From contig NC_089226.1 of assembly GCF_963924675.1 (NCBI RefSeq), positions 58,069,690-58,133,689 on the forward strand: a DNA stretch of 64,000 nt, written 5' to 3'. The stretch is from Phocoena phocoena. Its lineage: Eukaryota > Chordata > Mammalia > Artiodactyla > Phocoenidae. The notes beneath the pieces are model-generated. The model was given only the letters and a program-made list of their open reading frames with translations, had not been told where the DNA came from and did not search any database. Shown in pieces: positions 1 through 11,900 of this stretch (the stretch's first letter is position 1; each line of letters opens with the position of its first letter). A program made the translations under genes and the position numbers.

Positions 1-259
1 TAATCCATTTTGAGTTTATTTTTGTTTATGGTGTTAGGGAGTGTTGTAATTTCATTCTTTTACATGTAGCTGTCTAGTTTTCCCAGCACCACTTATTGAA
101 GAGACTGTCTTTTCACCATTGTATATCCTTGCCTCCTTTGTCATAGATTAATTGACCATAGCTGTGTGGGTTTATCTCTGGGCTCTCTATCTTGTTCCAT
201 TGATCTGTATTTCTGTTTTTGTTCCAGTACCATACTGTCTTGATGACTGTAGCTTTGTA

Positions 260-1153
260 TTATAGGCTGAAGTCAGGGAGTCTGATTCCTCCAGCTCTGC
301 TTTTTTCCTTCAAGACTGCTTTGGCTATTTGGGGTCTTTTGTGTCGCCATACAAATTTTAAGATTTTTTGTTCTAGTTCCGTAAAAAATGCTTTTGGTAA
401 TTTGATAGGGATTGCACTGAATCTGTAGATTACTTTGGGTAGTATAGTTATTTTAACAGTATTGATTCTTCCAATGCAAGAACATGGTATATCTCTCCAT
501 CTGTTTGTATCATCTTTAATTTCTTTCATCAGTGTCTTATAGTTTTCTGCATACAGGTCTTTTGTCTCCCTAGGTAGTTTTATTCCTAGGTATTTTATTC
601 TTTTTGTTGCAATGGTAAATGGGAGTGTTTCCTTAATTTCTCTTTCAGATTTTTCATCACTAGTGTATAGGAATGCAAGAGATTTCTGTGCATTAATTTT
701 GTATCCTGCAACTTTACCAAATTCATTGATTAGCTCTAGTAGTTTTCTGCTGGCATCTTTAGGGATCTCTGTGTATAGTATCATGTCATCTGCAAACAGT
801 GACAGTTTTACTTCTTCTTTTCCAATTTGTATTCCTTTTATTTCTTTTTCTTCTCTGATTGCCATGGCTAGGACTTCCAAAACTATGTTGAATAATAGTG
901 GTGAGAGTAGACATCCTTGTCTTGTTCCTGATATTAGAGGAAATGCTTTCAGTTTTTCACCATTGAGAATGATGTTTGCTGTGGGTTTGTCATATATGGC
1001 CTTTATTATGTTGAGGTAGGTTCCCTCTATGCCCACTTTCTGGAGAGTTTTTTTTATCTTAAATGGGTGTTGAATTTTGTTAAAAGCTTTTTCTGCATCT
1101 ATTGAGATGATCATATGGCTTTTATTCTTCAACTTGGTAATATGGTGTATCAC
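260..1153 (-). pseudogene. L1 ORF2 reverse-transcriptase fragment
   Basis: This is an open stretch of 297 residues inside the antisense L1. It contains the palm motif [10 protein letters not shown] with its catalytic Asp pair, preceded by [18 protein letters not shown], as in LINE-1 ORF2. After its stop the homology continues toward position 1 (ORF2 C-terminal region). It is a relic of transposon coding sequence, not a host gene. Confidence 0.93.
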
Positions 1154-1650
1154 ATTGATGGGCTTATATTGAAGAATCCTTGCATCCCTGGGATATATCC
1201 CACTTGATCATGGTGTATGATCCTTTTAATGTGTTGCTGGATTCTGTTTGCTAGTATTTTGCTGAGGATTTTTGCATCTATATTCATCACAGATATTGGT
1301 CTGTAATTTTCTATTTTTGTAGTCTTTTTGTCTGGTTTTGGTATCAGGGTGATCGTAGCCTCATAGAATGAGTTTGGGAGTGTTCCTTCCTCTGCAATTT
1401 TTTTGGAAGAGTTTGAGAAGGATGGGTGTTAGCTCTTCTCTAAATGTTTGATAGAATTCACCTGTGAAGCCATCTTGTCCTGGACTTTTGCTTGTTGGAA
1501 GATTTTAAATCATAGTTTCAATTTCATTATTTGTGAATGGTCTGTTCATATTTTCTATTTCTTCCTGGTTCAGTCTTGGAAGATTATACCTTTCTAAGAA
1601 TTTGCTATTTCTTCCAGGTTGTCCATTTTATTGGCATAGGGTTGCTTGTA

Positions 1651-2466
1651 CTAGTCTCTTAGGATGCTTTGTATTTCTGCGGAGTCTGTGGTAACTTCTC
1701 CTTTTTCATTTCTGATTTTATTGATTGGAGTCCTCTCCCTCTTTTTCTTGATGAGTCTGGCTAATGGTTTATCAATTTTGTTTATCTTCTCAAAGAACCA
1801 GCTTTTAGTTTTATTGATCTTTGCTATTGTCTTCTTTGTTTCTATTTCATTTATTTCTGCTCTGCTCTTTATGATTTCTTTCCTTGTGCTAACTTTGGGT
1901 TTTGTTTGTTCTTCTTTCTCTAGTTCCTTTAGGTGTAAACTTAGATTGTTTATTTGAGATTTTTCTTGTTTCTTGAGGTAGGCTTGTATTCCTGTAAACT
2001 TCCCTCTTAGAACTGCTTTTGCTGCATCCCATAGGTTTTGGATCATTGTGTTTTCATTGTCATTTGTCTCTACGTATTTTTTGATTTCCTCTTTGACTTC
2101 TTCAGTGATCTCTTGGTTATTTAGTAACATATTGTTTGACCTCCATGTGTTTGTGTTTTTTACGTTTTGTTCCCTGTAATTGATTTCTAATATCATAGCG
2201 TTGTGGTCAGAAAAGATGCTTGATATGATTTCAGTTTTCTTAAGTTTACTGAGGCTTGATTTGGGACCCAAGATGTGATCTATCCTGGAGAATGTTCCGT
2301 GCACACTTGAGAAGAAAGTGTAATCTGCTGTTGTTGGATGGAATGTCCTATAAATATCAATTAAATCTATCTGGCCTATTGTGTCATTTAAAGTTTGTGT
2401 TTCCTTATTAATTTTCTGTTTGGATGATCTGTCCATTGGTGTAAGTGAGGTGTTAAAGTCCCCCAC
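1651..2466 (-). pseudogene. L1 ORF2 endonuclease C-terminal half and linker
   Basis: This 271-residue open frame begins MGDFNTSL. It carries the SRIDHILG and SDHNAM motifs of the apurinic-like endonuclease of LINE-1, followed by the lysine-rich linker before the reverse transcriptase. It is separated from the N-terminal endonuclease part (2521-2886) by a disrupting change, so the enzyme cannot be made as one chain. Confidence 0.92.
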
Positions 2467-2520
2467 TATTATTGTGTCACTGTCGATTTCCTCTTTTATA
2501 GCTGTTAGTAGTTGCCTTAT

Positions 2521-2886
2521 TTATTGAGGTGCTCCTATGTTGGGTGCATATATATTTATAATTGTTATATCTTCTTGGATTGATCCGTTGATCATTATGT
2601 AGTGTCCTCCCTTGTCTCTTGTAACATTCTTTATTTTAAAGTTTGTTTTATCTGATATGAGTATTGCTACTCCAGCTTTCCTTTGATTTCCATTTGCATG
2701 GAACATCTTTTTCCATCCCCTCACTTTCAGTCTATATGTGTCCCTAGGTCTGAAGTGGGTCTCTTGTAGACAGCATATAGATGGGTCTTGTTTTTGTATC
2801 CATTCAGTGAGCCTGTGTCTTTTGGTTGGAGCATTGAATCCATTCACATTTAAGGTAATTATCAATACGTATGTTCCTATGACCAT
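2521..2886 (-). pseudogene. L1 ORF2 endonuclease N-terminal part
   Basis: The 121-residue frame shows ITLNVNGFNAP near its start and CCLQETH, the metal-binding Glu motif of the L1 endonuclease. It probably marks the ORF2 start of this copy. It ends near INIYAPN because of an in-frame stop. Confidence 0.92.
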
Positions 2887-3178
2887 TTTCTTAATTGTTT
2901 TGGGTTTGTTTTTGTAGGTCCTTTTCTTCTCTTGTGTTTCCCACTTAGAGAAGTTCCTTTAGCATTTGTTGTAAAGCTCGTTTGGTGGTGCTGAATTCTC
3001 TTAGCTTTTGCTTGTCTGTAAAGCTTTTGATTTCTCCATCGAATCTGAATGAGATTCTTGCGGGGTAGAGTAATCTTGGTTGTAGGTTCTTCCCTTTCAT
3101 CACTTTATGTCATGCCACTCCCTTCTGGTTTGTAGAGTTTCTCCTGAGAAATCAGCTGTTAACCTTGTATGTTATTTG

Positions 3179-3475
3179 TCATTTTTCCCTTGCTGCTTCC
3201 AATAATTTTTCTGTGTCTTTAATTTTTTCCAATTTGATTACTTTGTGTCTCAGCGTGTTTCTCCTTGGGTTTATCCTGTATGGGACTCTCTGTGCTTCCT
3301 GGACTTGGGTGGCTATTTCATTTCCCATGTTAGGGAAGTTTTCGACTATAATCTCTTCAAATACTTTCTCGGGTCCTTTCTCTCTCTCTTCCTCTTCTGG
3401 GACCCCTATAATGCAAATGTTGTTGTGTTTAATGTTGTCCCAGAGGTCTCTTAGGCTGTCTTCATTTCTTTTCAT
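3179..3475 (-). pseudogene. L1 ORF1 fragment (RNA-binding protein)
   Basis: The 98-residue frame holds LRDLWDNIKHNNICIIGVPE and, further on, INPRRNTLRHKVIKL, the RRM-like region of LINE-1 ORF1p. The coiled-coil region upstream (about 3480-3830 on the same strand) is in other frames, and the C-terminal domain (about 3100-2950) is also disrupted. ORF1 is therefore broken. Confidence 0.88.
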
Positions 3476-6085
3476 TCTTTTTCTTTATTCTTTTCTGCAG
3501 CAGTGAATTCCACCATTCTGTCTTCCAGGTCACTTATCCATTCTTCTGCCTCAGTTATTCTGCTATTGATTCCTTCTAGTATAATTTTCATTTCAGTTAT
3601 TGTATTGTTCATCTCTGTTTGTTTGTTCTTTATTCTTCTAGGTCTTTGTTGAACATTTCTTGCATCTTCTTGATCTTTGCCTCCATTCTTTTTCTGAGGT
3701 CCTGGATCATCTTCACTATCATTATTCTGAATTCTTTTTCTGGAAGGTTGCCTATCTCCACTTCATTTAGTTGTTATTCTGGGGTTTTGTCTTGTTCCTT
3801 CATCTGGTACATAGCCCTCTGCCTTTTTATCTTGTTTGTCTTTCTGTGAATGTGGTTTTTGTTGCACATGCTGCAGGATTGTAGTTCTTCTTGCTTCTGC
3901 TCTCTGCCCTCAATGTATTTTATTTTAAAGCTTATTTTCTACTTTTGGAGTAGTTAGCATCTTTATTTCCTGGATATGATTTTTATGTTCACTCAGTGAT
4001 TATTATTCAACTTTTATTAAACCAATTATTATTAAGTAAATCTCACTTTATATGACAAGTATAGTCATTCAAGTGTTTTATCTAAGCCAATTTAGCTTAT
4101 GCTAATTTCTACAATTTTTTTAAAGATGGAGAAATTAAATTTAGAATTACACCAAAATTCTTTTAAAGGGAAAAAAATTTTTTGTTTTAAGAGAGTGTAT
4201 TTTGGACTCAGGAAGCATCTGGTTTGGAAAACATGTTCTGCTTCAGGACTCTAGACTTGGATCTCCAAGCTGGCTGACCCTCAGAAGTAAATGTCAGTTG
4301 CATTCACCCTTCAGATTTTCAGATTGCAGTTTCCTGTTTTAACTTCTGTCTAGAAATAAACTTGAATTTTTTTTCTCTGTAGTTAATATAAAACTGATAT
4401 TTATTGTTTAGACACCCATCTCTGTCAGAAGCATTTAAAAGTGTTACAGATTTATAATTTTAGATATATTTGAGTTACTAAAAAATCAATTTTATATGTT
4501 GTCTCCTCTTTAGATGTTTAAAAATATTAAGATTTGGAATTGTTAATGTATGTTATGTTCTTTTAGATCTGTTCTAATCTTCTAAACAATGAGATTCATA
4601 TTTTAGATTGCTTTTAAGCTGTTAGGTTTAGTAGTAGAATATTAATAGAGATTCAAACTGTATAAGAATTATAAAAATACTAGGTTTATAAAAGTAGTAG
4701 GAAAGAAGATTTACAGGTGAATTCCTCATTGGCAAACTTGATTTGTTTTATTTAATGACGATTACGTACTTTTTTATATACTTTTATACACATTTATATT
4801 TGTTATGCATAAATAATACAGAAGCCCCCTAATTATTAACAGAATAGGTTCAGAAAAGCTTGGGTGAGTCCAAAATGAGCCTTCATAAGTAAACGCTAAT
4901 ACTTTCATTTCATGGCAGGCAGAGTTGGCGTGATTTGAGGCTGATGTGAGCTTTCTTCACAGTTATGAAAGTCTTTAAGAAGTTAAGTTTGTTAGAAGAG
5001 GCACTTCTATATATTTAAAGTGTTGCCTTTTTTGTAAATCAGTTCTTTCATGTTTTCTTTGAATTTGGGCCTTATGGACCTACAATATGGAAAAAAAAAA
5101 AACAAACCTCCACGCAGTATTATGTAAGAAGACACTTTCTTGTCTTCAGTTCAGCCGTATAAAGTTGCAGCAATCCATATGATTAGAACCAAAGGAAAAT
5201 TTTTGGTATACAGGTAAAATTTGAAAATAATGCATGGCTTTAATTCTGTATTCTTTAGCTTACTGATTCATACTAAACAACCAGCTTCATTTCCGATGAA
5301 GTATAGAACATGCTAGTAGTCACTAAAATCTCTTTGGATTTTCTTCAGGGTTACTTTTTTAGGGTACTAAAATTATTAGGATTCTAAAATATGCTAGTTA
5401 AGAGCAAATTTAGTTCAGATTGGATACATTTACTTTCTAAATAATTAATTTTCATTTTATATAGTAGGTCAATAAGTACATTTCTAAGAAGTATGTAAAT
5501 CAACTTTCCTACTGACTTACATTTTAATTTTAGAGGTGCTTTTTTTTTTTTAACAGCTGAACAATTTTCTTTTTTTGCTGATAAGGCTTCTCCTATTCTC
5601 AAGTAATGAGTGAATTGTAAATAAGAGCGCACACTTAGAAAGAAAACAATAATTTGTATTTGAGAAAGTGCCAATATATGTTTTATAGATTCAGATCTTC
5701 TTAATAGCTTTCTGTGCGTAGGAAAAAGAGAGTAGTTTGTGAGGTAAAAAGTATTCATGTAGATACACAAGTAGTAGTTTTTCTCAGCCTCCATGGATAT
5801 CTATATAATTTTTACCATAAAATAAGTAATACGTACATAAAATAGCCCATTAGTACCAAGACTGTACAATAAAAATAATCCTTTCTACCTCAGCATTTTC
5901 CCCTGATTTTCCCATCATAGATAATCACTATTTGTAGTGTCTTATATTTGCATGGAGTATTTCTAGAATTATACATAAGTATACATATACATCTTTTTAT
6001 ACAAATTTAAACACCTTATATACTCTTCTGCTTTTCCTTCCTTTCCATTTAATATATCTTAGTTCCTTGTGGAAATAGTATTTTT

Positions 6086-6437
6086 TTTTAATAAATTTAT
6101 TTATTTATTTAGTTTTGGCTGTGTTGGGTCTTTGTTGCTGCGTGCAGGCTTTTTCTAGTTGCAGCGAGCAGGGGCAGCTCTTCATTGCAGTGCACGGGCT
6201 TCTCATTGTGGTGGCTTCTCTTATTGTGGAGCACGGGCTCTAGGCGCACATACTTCAGTAGTTGTGGCACGTGGGCTCCGTAGTTATGGCTCATGGGCTC
6301 TAGAGCTCAGGCTCAGTAGCTGTGGCACATGGGTTTAGTTGCTCTGCAGCATGTGGGATATTCCCAGACCAGGGCTTGAACCTGTGTCCCCTGCATTGGC
6401 AGGCAGATTCTTAACCACTGCACCACCGGGGAAGCCC
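6086..6437 (-). repeat. CHR-type tRNA-derived SINE, long form
   Basis: Reverse-complement SINE: the A/T-rich tail is at the left, the tRNA-like head (RC of 'cttccc.ggtggtgcagtgg') at the right. It is flanked by a 15-bp target duplication, ggaaatagtattttt, at 6071-6085 and 6438-6452. Confidence 0.95.
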
Positions 6438-7049
6438 GGAAATAGTATTTTTAAAATAATTTTGTAATTCTTGAGAATCTTCATATATTATAGTTTATAA
6501 AAATCATGGTTATTTGAAGATTTTAACAGCAAAATACAAATGTAATTTCATCATCCAAATGGAAAATATATGATAATCATGGCTACATAGATAGACTTTT
6601 AATTACATTTTTAAATGTTTGGAACATCAACATCTAACTTAATGTCTAGCTATGAAATAGTAGAGAAATCTGACTTTAAAGTAGATTTCAAATGACTGTC
6701 ACCTAGTCACTTAGCTCTTTTTACCATAAAGATTTGCTTATTTCTAATGCATCATGATTCTTTACCCATTTTTATTTTTCTCCAATTTACAGGCTTTTTC
6801 AGAACCAGGAATTAGGTTAGAACTGGCTGTGATGTATAACAGAAAATAGAATTTTTAGGCCCTACTCTAATAGCTGTGCAATAAATATTAGGAAGTATAC
6901 TCAGTAACCTAATAGCGTTCATGTCTGGTGGATCACTTTTATATTTATATAGCTGTAATAAAAAGGAATATTTTTTACTTTGTAGCTGGAGTTAAATTAT
7001 TATTAGAAGCATTATTAACCTGCCCTACATAATTATTTTGTTTATAGTG

Positions 7050-7200
7050 AGATGGTATAGGCTTTAGAGCCAGACCAACCTGGATTCAAATCCTGTCTAG
7101 ACCTCCAATATTAGCTCAGTGTTACAAGGCTCCTTCTCTAAATCTTAATCTCTTATCTCTTAATCTCAATACGATGGTAATAATACTACTACCAGTAAGA
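7050..7200 (+). repeat. MIR SINE relic
   Basis: It has the MIR core pattern 'gctttagagccagac..cctggattcaaatcc' followed by degraded text. It is an old mammalian-wide repeat, and its borders are approximate. Confidence 0.6.
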
Positions 7201-7605
7201 TACTGCAGTGAATATTCTTGTATGAATGAATCTTGTTTATGTGAAGGTTTGCCAAAAGGCATATGCAGTTTAAATATTGATAATTGCTGAAAAATCACTC
7301 TGAAAAGACTCCCAATTTCAATGTAACTAACTGTATGACACTGCCTTGTACCCTCTATAGTACTGAAGTTTTTCAGTCTTTTCAATTTTTGTCTTTCTTA
7401 TAACCTATTTTTAAATGTTAACTCTCTTCAAGTCTCTGACCTCTGTATCAAATCTGGCAATATCTTAGACATTGGAATAATATATAGTAGCCCAGAAAAT
7501 CTTATTGTTTAGATTTTTCTCTTAATAGCTATTCATATTTTAATGTAGGCTCTATATTTGTTAGTTTGTGCCATTTATGAAATAGACTCCCTGAGTCAAG
7601 GTGCG

Positions 7606-7661
<56 letters not shown>

Positions 7662-7672
7662 ATATATACACA
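7606..7672. repeat. Compound microsatellite (CT)n(TA)n(TG)n(TA)n
   Basis: Directly visible dinucleotide runs: CT at 7606-7630, TA to about 7650, TG to about 7660, then TA/CA. It is likely to be length-polymorphic. Confidence 0.97.
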
Positions 7673-8792
7673 TTTTTTTTAACATCCATCTAGTTTAAGC
7701 AGATTACAATTTCAGTTGATCAAAATTTCCATGGCTTCTCATTAGTTTGTGGCATGTCCTCTGGTTACTTTAGTTTCCACTATCCCCAGAATACCTTTTT
7801 GTTTAAATTATATATTAATATGATTTTATTTCTTTACAAGTACAAATATACTCTAACATTTAGCATCTTTCAAGTGCCTTGGTTTATCATTCTGAATATT
7901 CATTGTCATTATATAGACTGTAGATGTAGACAATCTATGCAGTTAGTCTGGACTAAATCCATATTACGTATGGTATGGAAGAGAGAAGTTATGCTTTACC
8001 TTATTTTCTTATTATTTGACTCTTTCTCCTAAAAAAGAAAATACTGGAAAATTCCATTTAAGTTTTATTCTCATTGTAATTGCATTTCTATTCAAAACTT
8101 GTTACTCATTTGTGAAGCACTGTTTTCAGTTATAGGCACCCTGAGCTTTATGAAAATAAGTTGAAGTATGTGCTAATGAAATACGAACCCTAAAATAAAG
8201 ACGTTGGCATGTCTTGCTTCACAAGCCAAATTTGGACTGAATTTTCATTCTCACTCTTAACCAAGTCCACATTTAACACTTAAGACCTTTTCATGGTCAA
8301 CTTTTGCTGTAGATAAATTGAACGGTTTTCTGTGACTTTAAAGAGCAGTAAGGCTTATCTGGCCATTTTGAATTACAGATGTTTAGGAAGTATTTAGTAG
8401 GCATGTTTTGATGGCATTTATCTAATAGCTTCCATATTTCTTTTAAAACTTAACATAGGCTTTAATTGATATCATTTTTGACTACGAGGTTTATTTTGGA
8501 TCCATAGCTCTTGTCAATTTGTTAAAAAAAATTCTTGAATATATTATTTTAAAAATATGACAATTAGAGATATATAAATCACACTCAATAGGGTCTGGCC
8601 TCTTTGGGGACTCAATAAATGGCAGGTGTTTTTTTATTATGCATACTAATATTAATAAGTAGTACTGTGGAATTTGTAGTCGTCAACGTAGAACCTTGTT
8701 ATGTATGAATAATACTTATTGCTTCCTCAGAAGGGCTTCATATTAGGACTCTACTTGTGATCCTGTTAAGTTTTAATACATCTTTTTTATAG

Positions 8793-8960
8793 AATCCCAA
8801 GACAAAAGAGCAAATTGAAAATCTGTTAAGGAATGGGATGAACAAGGAGCTGCGAGATAGACTTTGTTGCCGAATGACTTTCGGGACTGCAGGACTTCGT
8901 TCTGCTATGGGGGCAGGATTTTGCTATATTAATGATCTTACAGTAATACAATCAACACAG
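8793..8960 (+). CDS. PGM2L1: PGM2L1 exon 2 (residues 38-93)
   Basis: It encodes [12 protein letters not shown] through VIQSTQ, including the conserved [11 protein letters not shown] segment, which lies in domain 1. The acceptor is a T-rich tract ending tttttttatag and the donor is gtaagt. Both edges are phase 0 (56 whole codons). Confidence 0.97.
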
Positions 8961-11900
8961 GTAAGTATTATAAATTATAATATGTGTACTTTTATCACTC
9001 TATTTTTTGCTTTATAAATTAGTTTCTTTTCTTAAAAAAAAAAGAACAAAAACAAAAAAAGCTTTATATCCAGCAAGATACTCTCTTGTAAATAAAAAAT
9101 GTAGAATAAATTCTGACCTTTGGTCTTGCACAAGACTGATCTTAGAGGTCATTTATGTATCTTTAGAGTCACAGACTGACTTTTTTATTGAGTTATTTTG
9201 GTTGCCATTGTCAACTTCTTGACAATGTTACTTTGCATTTGAAACCAGGAAATGGATATTGACATTTCCATTTAATACAAAGAAACAAATTTAGATAGAA
9301 AGAAGGTGATTGCTCATTTTGGCATATGGCCATTGGTAAAGATTAACCAGAGTATTTGGAAAATTTAGTTGAAAATATTTACTTTTAACATGGTTTTCCA
9401 TATACTTTGAGAGTTAAGACAGTGTTGATATGATACAATTTGTTTTATTTCTCCCCATTTTTATGCAACTTATTCTAGAAACAGATTACTTTTCTTTCCA
9501 GTGAATCATCCTTAGTGTTTCAAGGAGCTCCACTTTTGAGGCCAAAATGCATTTAGCATATACTAAAAATAGTTCTGAACTAGAGAATTGCTCAGTAGAT
9601 CTAATTCTAATTGATACTGCCAAACAGTAAATCACCTTTACCCTTATTCTGAGGGAATTCTCTAAATCCAGCGGCTAATGCAGGGGATCAGGAACAAAGG
9701 ATGACAAGATGACTGAATAGGTAGGATACTTGCCTCCTCCTGCCCCCATCCCCTTTTCTTTGTCCAGAAATGCTTCAGTTTGATCTTTTTTGTATGTTGG
9801 GCTTCCTTATAAGCTTTCATTTTAACTGAAGATTCCTTGACTTCAGAAAAAGGAGTGGAGGAGGTGTTTGAAAATCAATTTCTACAGAAGTGCAAATTTT
9901 TACAGGAGTTGAGATTCCATTATTTGAAGTGGAAAAGCCAGATGGAATCTAATTCTTAAACCCTAGTTTTTTTCAGAACCTATGTATGGATATGAGAAGA
10001 TGGATTTTTACACCATAGAATGAGATTCTGTGAGGTTTTAGGATAGTATCATCATTAGAAATAAATAAGTTGGTGAAACTAGTCAATTTGGGCTATATTG
10101 CATGCATGCTTGGGTACACACTCACGCATAGGGAGTAGGTTAGGAAGAATAATTATACTTGAAAGAACCATGAAAGAAGGGTCCAGAAGTCACTGGGGTC
10201 TCCTCTGGTGCTGCCACATAGTTACTTAGTAGTCCCTGCCACATAGTAGGTCTTCAATAAATCAGTATAACATAGTTTTGGTTGAATGAATGGCTTTGGG
10301 TAAGTCATTAAATGGAGCTTCAATCTTATTTTGTTTCCTCTTTTTTGGAAGAAATGTTGAAAGACAGAGACAAAAATAGAACTGGTATCTTCATTTCTTT
10401 CTTTTGGGGGTTGTTGTGAGGATTAAATGTGGCAACATCCGAGAAAGTAGTTTTAAAAGGACTGTAGCAATATGAAGTGTTATTTTTACGGACGGAAGTG
10501 TTTATTAGAGTTAGCAAATTATTCATAAAAATGGTGTTTTGGCTTATTATTGTGATATTTTCAATATTAAGTACTTCATTTCATTTTTTTTGTCACCCTT
10601 GACTGCAAAATTTCCTCGTTTATGAGATTTTCTTTCTGTGAGATTTTAAAACTAAAGAATGGGATCAGCCACCTTAAGAAATGTTCTAATGAAGGTTTAT
10701 GTTGCTGCTTTTAAATATTTGTGTCATAAATTAGATCAAATCTTCTGGTTAGTTTCAATCTTATGATTTAGCAGGGCCTAACATGGTCAAAATTTTGTTC
10801 TTTAGAGCCTTAAGGCAAGAAACAATTTCTTTTGGCTCTTCTAACAAGTTTTTTTTTTTTTTTTTTTTTTTTTTAGCATTCTGACTCTCATGTCCCATCT
10901 TTTTTTCCCCTAATGTTTTATGTATCATATTGGATTTAAGTTACTTAATTGATATTTCTGTGGTATTAAACGTGTCTGAAACTCCAGGAAGTAGGTGTTT
11001 ATCATCTCATATTCGAGGACTGAACATTGTTCTTCTCCCATTGGTAACCATGGGCAAAAGGAGGAAGCCAGTTCCCTGAGAGCCAATAAGCTGCACACCA
11101 CACATAAAAAGAATAGCCCTTAAGTTGTAGAAAATGCAGGCATTAGTCAGGAACTAATTTTCTGTGTTTATCTGCTTCAGGGGATGTACAAATACCTTGA
11201 GAGATGTTTCTCAAACTTCAAGCAAAGAGGTTTTGTCGTGGGGTACGACACCCGGGGTCAAGTAACCAGCAGCTGCAGCAGCCAGAGGTACAGTGTTAAT
11301 TGTTTCAGAGATTAAGCTGGATTGGAATAAAACCTTGAAAAAAATGTTATGCCCAGTTGTAGGATTTCTGAAACAGGAAGCTGTCCAAAAAAAAATGTGA
11401 TCACATGCTAATGTTTATTTTAGAGCTGAAATAGAAGCATTTCAAAGATAACCTTTGGTTTTTACAGAAAGGAGTAAATTTCTAAATGTTTAGAGTTAGT
11501 GTTTAGAATGACATAGACTGTGTGATGATTTTTAATATTTTGGCAGAGGCACTGGGTAGGAGGATTATGTAACTTGCATTCTCTCATTATAGTCCTATTT
11601 GATTAGTTTTAGGGTATTTTCACACATAGATAATCATGATATAGTGATACTTTTTCTTCACGGGGTAAATAGGCATATTGTGTTTATCAAAGTCTCTGGT
11701 TTCACTTTCTTCCATGTTTTTTGCTTTTGCGTGTTTTATTTCTTATTAAAAGAGCCATCAGAAGATGAATGAGAAAAAAGGAAGAAATTTAAATGTCAAT
11801 TCTGTTCCTTGTTACTCCTTTTCAAAAAAATCTCATTTAACATTTTAAAGTTGGAGCATGAATCTTAAATAACTAGTGATTATAAGAATCGGTTGTATTA

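Larger units (their letters stand above)
1..3911 (-). mobile_element. LINE-1 retrotransposon, antisense, decayed; 3' end beyond the window
   Basis: Read on the minus strand, this holds part of ORF1 (about 3830-2950) and then ORF2: endonuclease at 2886-1651 and reverse transcriptase at 1153 and below, running off the left edge. The reverse transcriptase keeps the FADD catalytic motif. The ORFs are broken into at least four pieces by stops and frameshifts, so the copy cannot move by itself. Sequence similar to L1 stops near 3911, just upstream of ORF1, so the 5' end is truncated. The element lies upstream of PGM2L1 exon 2 and so presumably in intron 1, opposite to gene direction. Its target duplication cannot be checked because the 3' end is outside the window. 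Confidence 0.93.
3912..8792. other. PGM2L1 intron 1, 3' part (after the L1)
   Basis: This is AT-rich non-coding sequence upstream of PGM2L1 exon 2. It contains one CHR SINE (6086-6437), a MIR-like relic (7050-7200) and a compound microsatellite (7606-7672). I recognise nothing in 3912-6070, in 6453-7040 or in 7680-8790 apart from the exon 2 acceptor. Confidence 0.7.

Noticed and set aside
1..3911. L1 as a potentially active full-length element
   Set aside because: Both ORFs are interrupted by stops and frameshifts, and the 5' end is truncated.
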